17,890 nucleotides of DNA from Methanobrevibacter_A sp964547125 (GTDB taxonomy: Archaea > Methanobacteriota > Methanobacteria > Methanobacteriales > Methanobacteriaceae), in assembly GCA_964547125.1 (NCBI GenBank), contig CAZJLS010000032.1:1-17890 (forward strand), given 5' to 3'. Positions 14,941 through 17,890 of the stretch are shown piece after piece. A model generated the notes under the pieces. The model was given only the letters and a program-made list of their open reading frames with translations, had not been told where the DNA came from and made no database searches. The translations under genes were made by a program, and so were the position numbers. The number at the start of each line of letters is the position of its first letter. Within the stretch, counting starts at the first letter, position 1.

Positions 14941-16041
14941 TTATTCATTTAAAAGAAAATCAACAATACGCTTTGAAGCACCACTATCCCTATAATCAAA
15001 CTGGAAACTTAAAAACCTATCCAATCTAAGCCTATCCTCACTTAAAACTTTAATATTATCAATTAAACCCTCTGTATCACTAACAATAGGTCCTGGAACA
15101 CAATCCACATAATCAAAATAAAAACCACGCTCAACTTCCAAATAATCCTCTAAATCATAAGCAAAAAACACAACAGGTTTATCAATAAAAACCCCTTCAA
15201 GCATAACAGAAGAATAATCAGTAACAATAACATCAGATAATAAAACCAAATCCTGCTCAACAGGATAAGAACTTAAATCAATCACCTTATCTGAATCCAA
15301 AACACTTCTCAAAACTGTATCATCATCTATAAAACTACTAATTTTTGGATGTAAGCGCACACCAAGAACATACTCCTGGCCTAAAACCTTATTAAACAAA
15401 TCAACATCAAGATAATCAAAAACATTATTCATATCCTTATTTTCACGAAAAGTAGGAGCATATAAAACAATCTTCTTACCAACTGCTTGTGGAAAATCCC
15501 TTAAAAAGGATTCTTTTAAACTATCAACATCCCTATCCCCATAATAATCTAAACGAGGAAAACCAAAAGCCTTAACCTTATCCTCATCAACTTGAAAAGC
15601 CTCACTATAAAAACCCTTCAAATTCCCTGATGTAACAGATAAAAGACTAATCCTCTCACCCATACGTTCCAATAAACTTTTACGCTCAACATCCTCTAAA
15701 ACCGGGTAACCAAAACGTTTAAAAACACCAGGAGCATGCCACAATTGAACAACCTTAACACTCTCTTTAAAATTCATAAAAGCCAAAGGAAAAAAATTAT
15801 CATCCAAAAAAACAAAACCAGAAGTAGCAAGCCTAAACAAACCCACCAAATCAAACCTATCCTTTAAAAAAAAACAAGACTTAAAATTAGAACCATGACG
15901 CCTAAACTCACCCATAATCCTCTCACAAGGCATTCCAAAAGAATTACCCCCATCAACTACAAAAACAACCCTATTATCTTTTAAAGGAAATAATGAGAAA
16001 AAATTAAACAATAAACCTAAAAACTTATGCTTAAAAAACAT
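14941..16041 (-). CDS. CDP-glycerol/CDP-ribitol polyol-phosphate transferase, TagF/TarL-like
   Basis: This enzyme should transfer glycerol phosphate or ribitol phosphate from a CDP-alditol to a lipid-linked acceptor, as primase or polymerase of a teichoic-acid-like chain. Its 366 residues are one glycerophosphotransferase domain. They show VVDGGNSFG near 29-37, LWHAPGVFKRFGYP with the key His at 102, FGFPRLDYY, IVLYAPTFREN (191-201), VRLHPKIS with His-Pro at 231-232, the nucleotide-binding LSDVIVTDYSSVMLEG (268-283) and VFFAYDLEDY. The extra N-terminal glycosyltransferase domain of some TarL or TagF fusions is absent. The N-terminal LLFNFFSLFPL helix may bind the membrane. With tarI and tarJ beside it, CDP-ribitol is the likely donor, but sequence alone does not separate ribitol from glycerol. 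AAGGT precedes the ATG; the gene starts nine bases after the ATPase stop. Confidence 0.9.
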   Translation of the reverse strand: MFFKHKFLGLLFNFFSLFPLKDNRVVFVVDGGNSFGMPCERIMGEFRRHGSNFKSCFFLKDRFDLVGLFRLATSGFVFLDDNFFPLAFMNFKESVKVVQLWHAPGVFKRFGYPVLEDVERKSLLERMGERISLLSVTSGNLKGFYSEAFQVDEDKVKAFGFPRLDYYGDRDVDSLKESFLRDFPQAVGKKIVLYAPTFRENKDMNNVFDYLDVDLFNKVLGQEYVLGVRLHPKISSFIDDDTVLRSVLDSDKVIDLSSYPVEQDLVLLSDVIVTDYSSVMLEGVFIDKPVVFFAYDLEDYLEVERGFYFDYVDCVPGPIVSDTEGLIDNIKVLSEDRLRLDRFLSFQFDYRDSGASKRIVDFLLNE

Positions 16042-16050
16042 AAAACAACC

Positions 16051-17100
16051 TTAATATAACTCAATATTATGTAACTCCTCAACAGAAGCCTCTTTAGCAG
16101 TTTCAATATAAGCATCACAAACCTCATCAACAGGACCATCCATAACAAGATTACCATGATCCAACCAAATAGCACGCTTACACAACTTACGAATCTGATC
16201 AACAGAATGAGAAACCAAAAACACAGTAGTACCCATCTCCATCATAGAACGCAACTTATCACCACTCTTTTTAGTAAACTTAACATCACCAACAGACAAA
16301 ACCTCATCCAAAATCAAAATATCCGGCTCAACAATAGTAGCCACACTAAAACCCAACTTAGACAACATACCAGAAGAATAATTCTTAATAGGAATATGAA
16401 TAAAATCACCTAACTCAGAAAACTCAACAATCTCATCATACTTACTCTGCAAAAACTCCTTCTTATAACCAAGAATAGCACCATTTAAAAAAATATTCTC
16501 AGCACCAGTATAATTATGATCAAAACCAGCACCCAACTCTAACAAAGGAGCAATCTTACCATTAGTAGAAACACTACCACTAGTAGGCTTCATAACACCA
16601 GCCAAAATCTTCAAAAGCGTACTCTTACCAGCACCATTAAAACCAATAATACCAATACGCTCACCTTTATAAACAGTAAAACTCAAATTATTCAAAGCCA
16701 AAAACTGACTCTTAGGCTTAACCTCCCTCTTAATAGACTTAATAACATACTCCTTTAAATTATCAACCCTCTCCTGATTCAAATTAAACTCCATAGACAC
16801 ACCCTCAACACTAATAGCCACCTCATCAGAAATAACATAAGGAAGATTCATAAACTCCTCCTCATCCTCCTGAGAATTAATATCATTAATAGTAGCACCC
16901 AAACCCTCAGAATCCAAGAAACTCTCAGCCTCCAAACTATTACGATCAACCAAATGACCAGAAGACTTAGACAAACGATAATTACGCTTCACATTAATAA
17001 TATGCTTATCCTTCTCAGCCTTACGCTTAGCATCCTCAATAGACCGTTCAATAATCTCAGCATTCTTAGAATCCTCAAAATCAACCAAAAATAAACACAC
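16051..17100 (-). CDS. tagH: ABC transporter ATPase for surface polymer export, TagH-like, with N-terminal extension
   Basis: This is the ATPase of a polysaccharide or teichoic acid exporter that pairs with the permease encoded three bases upstream. In 349 residues it has Walker A GFNGAGKST (153-161), LLELGAGFDHNYTGAENIFLNG (a TagH/Wzt signature of the Q-loop region), the signature YSSGMLSKLGFSVA (241-254), Walker B ILILDE (261-266) and the switch His in LVSHS (298). Residues 1-90 are an unusual acidic and charged extension without recognisable fold, and there is no C-terminal carbohydrate-binding or cytoplasmic domain. The start is GTG at 17100 with a poor ribosome binding site. The next in-frame ATG (16851, residue 84) is preceded by GAGGAGGAG and would give a standard 266-residue ATPase, so two forms are possible. 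The extension has the same G/T-rich codon bias as its neighbours, which favours real coding. Confidence 0.9.
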   Translation of the reverse strand: MCLFLVDFEDSKNAEIIERSIEDAKRKAEKDKHIINVKRNYRLSKSSGHLVDRNSLEAESFLDSEGLGATINDINSQEDEEEFMNLPYVISDEVAISVEGVSMEFNLNQERVDNLKEYVIKSIKREVKPKSQFLALNNLSFTVYKGERIGIIGFNGAGKSTLLKILAGVMKPTSGSVSTNGKIAPLLELGAGFDHNYTGAENIFLNGAILGYKKEFLQSKYDEIVEFSELGDFIHIPIKNYSSGMLSKLGFSVATIVEPDILILDEVLSVGDVKFTKKSGDKLRSMMEMGTTVFLVSHSVDQIRKLCKRAIWLDHGNLVMDGPVDEVCDAYIETAKEASVEELHNIELY

Positions 17101-17103
17101 CCA

Positions 17104-17883
17104 TCAAATATATAAAATAAACTTATCCTGATACCTATAAAACACAAAAACACCCAAACCAAGGAAAACAAAAGCAACAACAGCCAACAAAAACATATAC
17201 CACGGATTAGGAAAAGTACCAGCCAAAATAGCATCACGAGCACCAGCAATCGCCAAATAAACCGGATTAAACTCAAAAACAAACTGATACTTAACAGGCA
17301 AAACCTCCACCGGATAAAAAATAGCAGAAGCATACATCAAAGTCATAATAAAAACACTATACAAATACTTAATATCCGTAAAAAACGTAGTCAAAGTAGC
17401 CAACAACAAACCCACACCCAAAGACATAACAACCAACAAAACAATAGGAATAACAGCCAAAAACATACCCAAATGGAACGGAGCACCCGTAACAAGCATA
17501 ACCATAACCAAAACAACCAAGGAAATTAAAAAATTAACAACCTCAGAACAAGTCGTACCCACAGCAAACATATACTTCGGCAAATAAACCTTCTTAATAA
17601 TAGCCGCATTAATCTTAATAGAATCCATAGACCCATTAGTAGCCGCAGCAAAAAAATTAAACATCAAATAACCCGTCAAAAAATAAACAGGATAATTCTC
17701 AATAGACATCTTAAAAACAAAACTAAAAATAAACGTCAACACAACCATAGTCAACAAAGGATTCAAAAAACTCCAAAACAAACCAAGAACAGAATCCTTA
17801 TACTTCCCCTTAATATCACGCTTAATAAGCTCCTTCAACAAAAACTTATAATTAGAGAAAGTGGATAAGTACTGAATCAACAT
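17104..17883 (-). CDS. tagG: ABC transporter permease for surface polymer export, TagG-like
   Basis: This integral membrane protein of 259 residues has the ABC-2 polysaccharide exporter layout. An amphipathic N-terminal LLKELIKRDIKGKYKDSVLG leads into GLFWSFLNPLL, and six membrane segments follow at about 33-57, 65-82, 107-133, 140-165, 172-192 and 228-248. The segment NPVYLAIAGARDAILAG before the last helix is typical of TagG, Wzm and RfbA. It would flip or export the lipid-linked polymer across the membrane with the ATPase that follows three bases later. The ATG at 17883 is seven bases from the window edge, so the gene is complete but its promoter and ribosome binding site cannot be judged. 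It is the first visible gene of the cluster; further genes may lie upstream. Confidence 0.93.
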   Translation of the reverse strand: MLIQYLSTFSNYKFLLKELIKRDIKGKYKDSVLGLFWSFLNPLLTMVVLTFIFSFVFKMSIENYPVYFLTGYLMFNFFAAATNGSMDSIKINAAIIKKVYLPKYMFAVGTTCSEVVNFLISLVVLVMVMLVTGAPFHLGMFLAVIPIVLLVVMSLGVGLLLATLTTFFTDIKYLYSVFIMTLMYASAIFYPVEVLPVKYQFVFEFNPVYLAIAGARDAILAGTFPNPWYMFLLAVVAFVFLGLGVFVFYRYQDKFILYI

Positions 17884-17890
17884 TAAAATT

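Noticed and set aside
1..17890. CRISPR arrays, tRNA or rRNA genes and insertion sequences
   Set aside because: I looked for regularly spaced repeats, GTTCRANNC-type tRNA arms, rRNA-like GC-rich stretches and transposase motifs and saw none; the only long repeat is the 59-base pair around the toxin module.

Overview
The window looks like the chromosome of a very AT-rich methanogenic archaeon of the Methanobacteriales, most likely a Methanosphaera relative. The evidence is the N-terminus of the heterodisulfide reductase subunit HdrA at the left edge, an archaeal RPA-radA recombination operon, archaeal TATA boxes, GAGG/GGTGA ribosome binding sites and a large secreted Ig-like adhesin. All of the genes except one small module at 6430-7189 are on the minus strand, so genes are read from high to low coordinates.

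Left part (1-4000): partial hdrA (1-196), then radA (558-1511) and the long multi-OB-fold RPA (1555-3951), which form an operon RPA-radA ending in a clear hairpin terminator at 515-540. Middle (4250-7300): a secreted adhesin-like protein (4273-6135) has a good signal peptide but no ATG, GTG or TTG start. An ATT stands exactly where its two neighbours have ATG relative to GAGG. Upstream of it, on the plus strand, lies a small antitoxin-like gene and a zeta-toxin-type kinase gene cut by one TAA codon. This two-gene module is bracketed by two nearly identical copies of a ~59-base sequence, which suggests it was inserted.

Right part (7311-17883): a surface-polymer gene cluster. From its promoter-proximal end it holds a TagG-like ABC permease, a TagH-like ATPase with an odd N-terminal extension, a TagF/TarL-like polyol-phosphate transferase, TarI (CDP-ribitol-type cytidylyltransferase), TarJ (ribulose-5-phosphate reductase type), three family-2 glycosyltransferases, a membrane acyltransferase and a polyprenyl-phosphate sugar-phosphate transferase. 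Together they could make CDP-ribitol, prime a lipid carrier with a sugar phosphate, build and decorate a ribitol-phosphate (or similar) polymer and export it. That is a wall-teichoic-acid-like pathway in an archaeon, and it is the main point of interest here. TagO/TagA/TagB-type linkage genes and LCP ligases are not in the window.

Base composition changes abruptly in blocks. The plus strand is G/T-rich from about 5.5 to 8.5 kb and 9.9 to 13.3 kb, but A/C-rich from about 8.5 to 9.8 kb and from 13.4 kb to the end, although genes stay on the same strand. Two of the changes fall inside genes. A 393-base gap at 10738-11130 holds a small GC-rich island with a hairpin that no gene explains.
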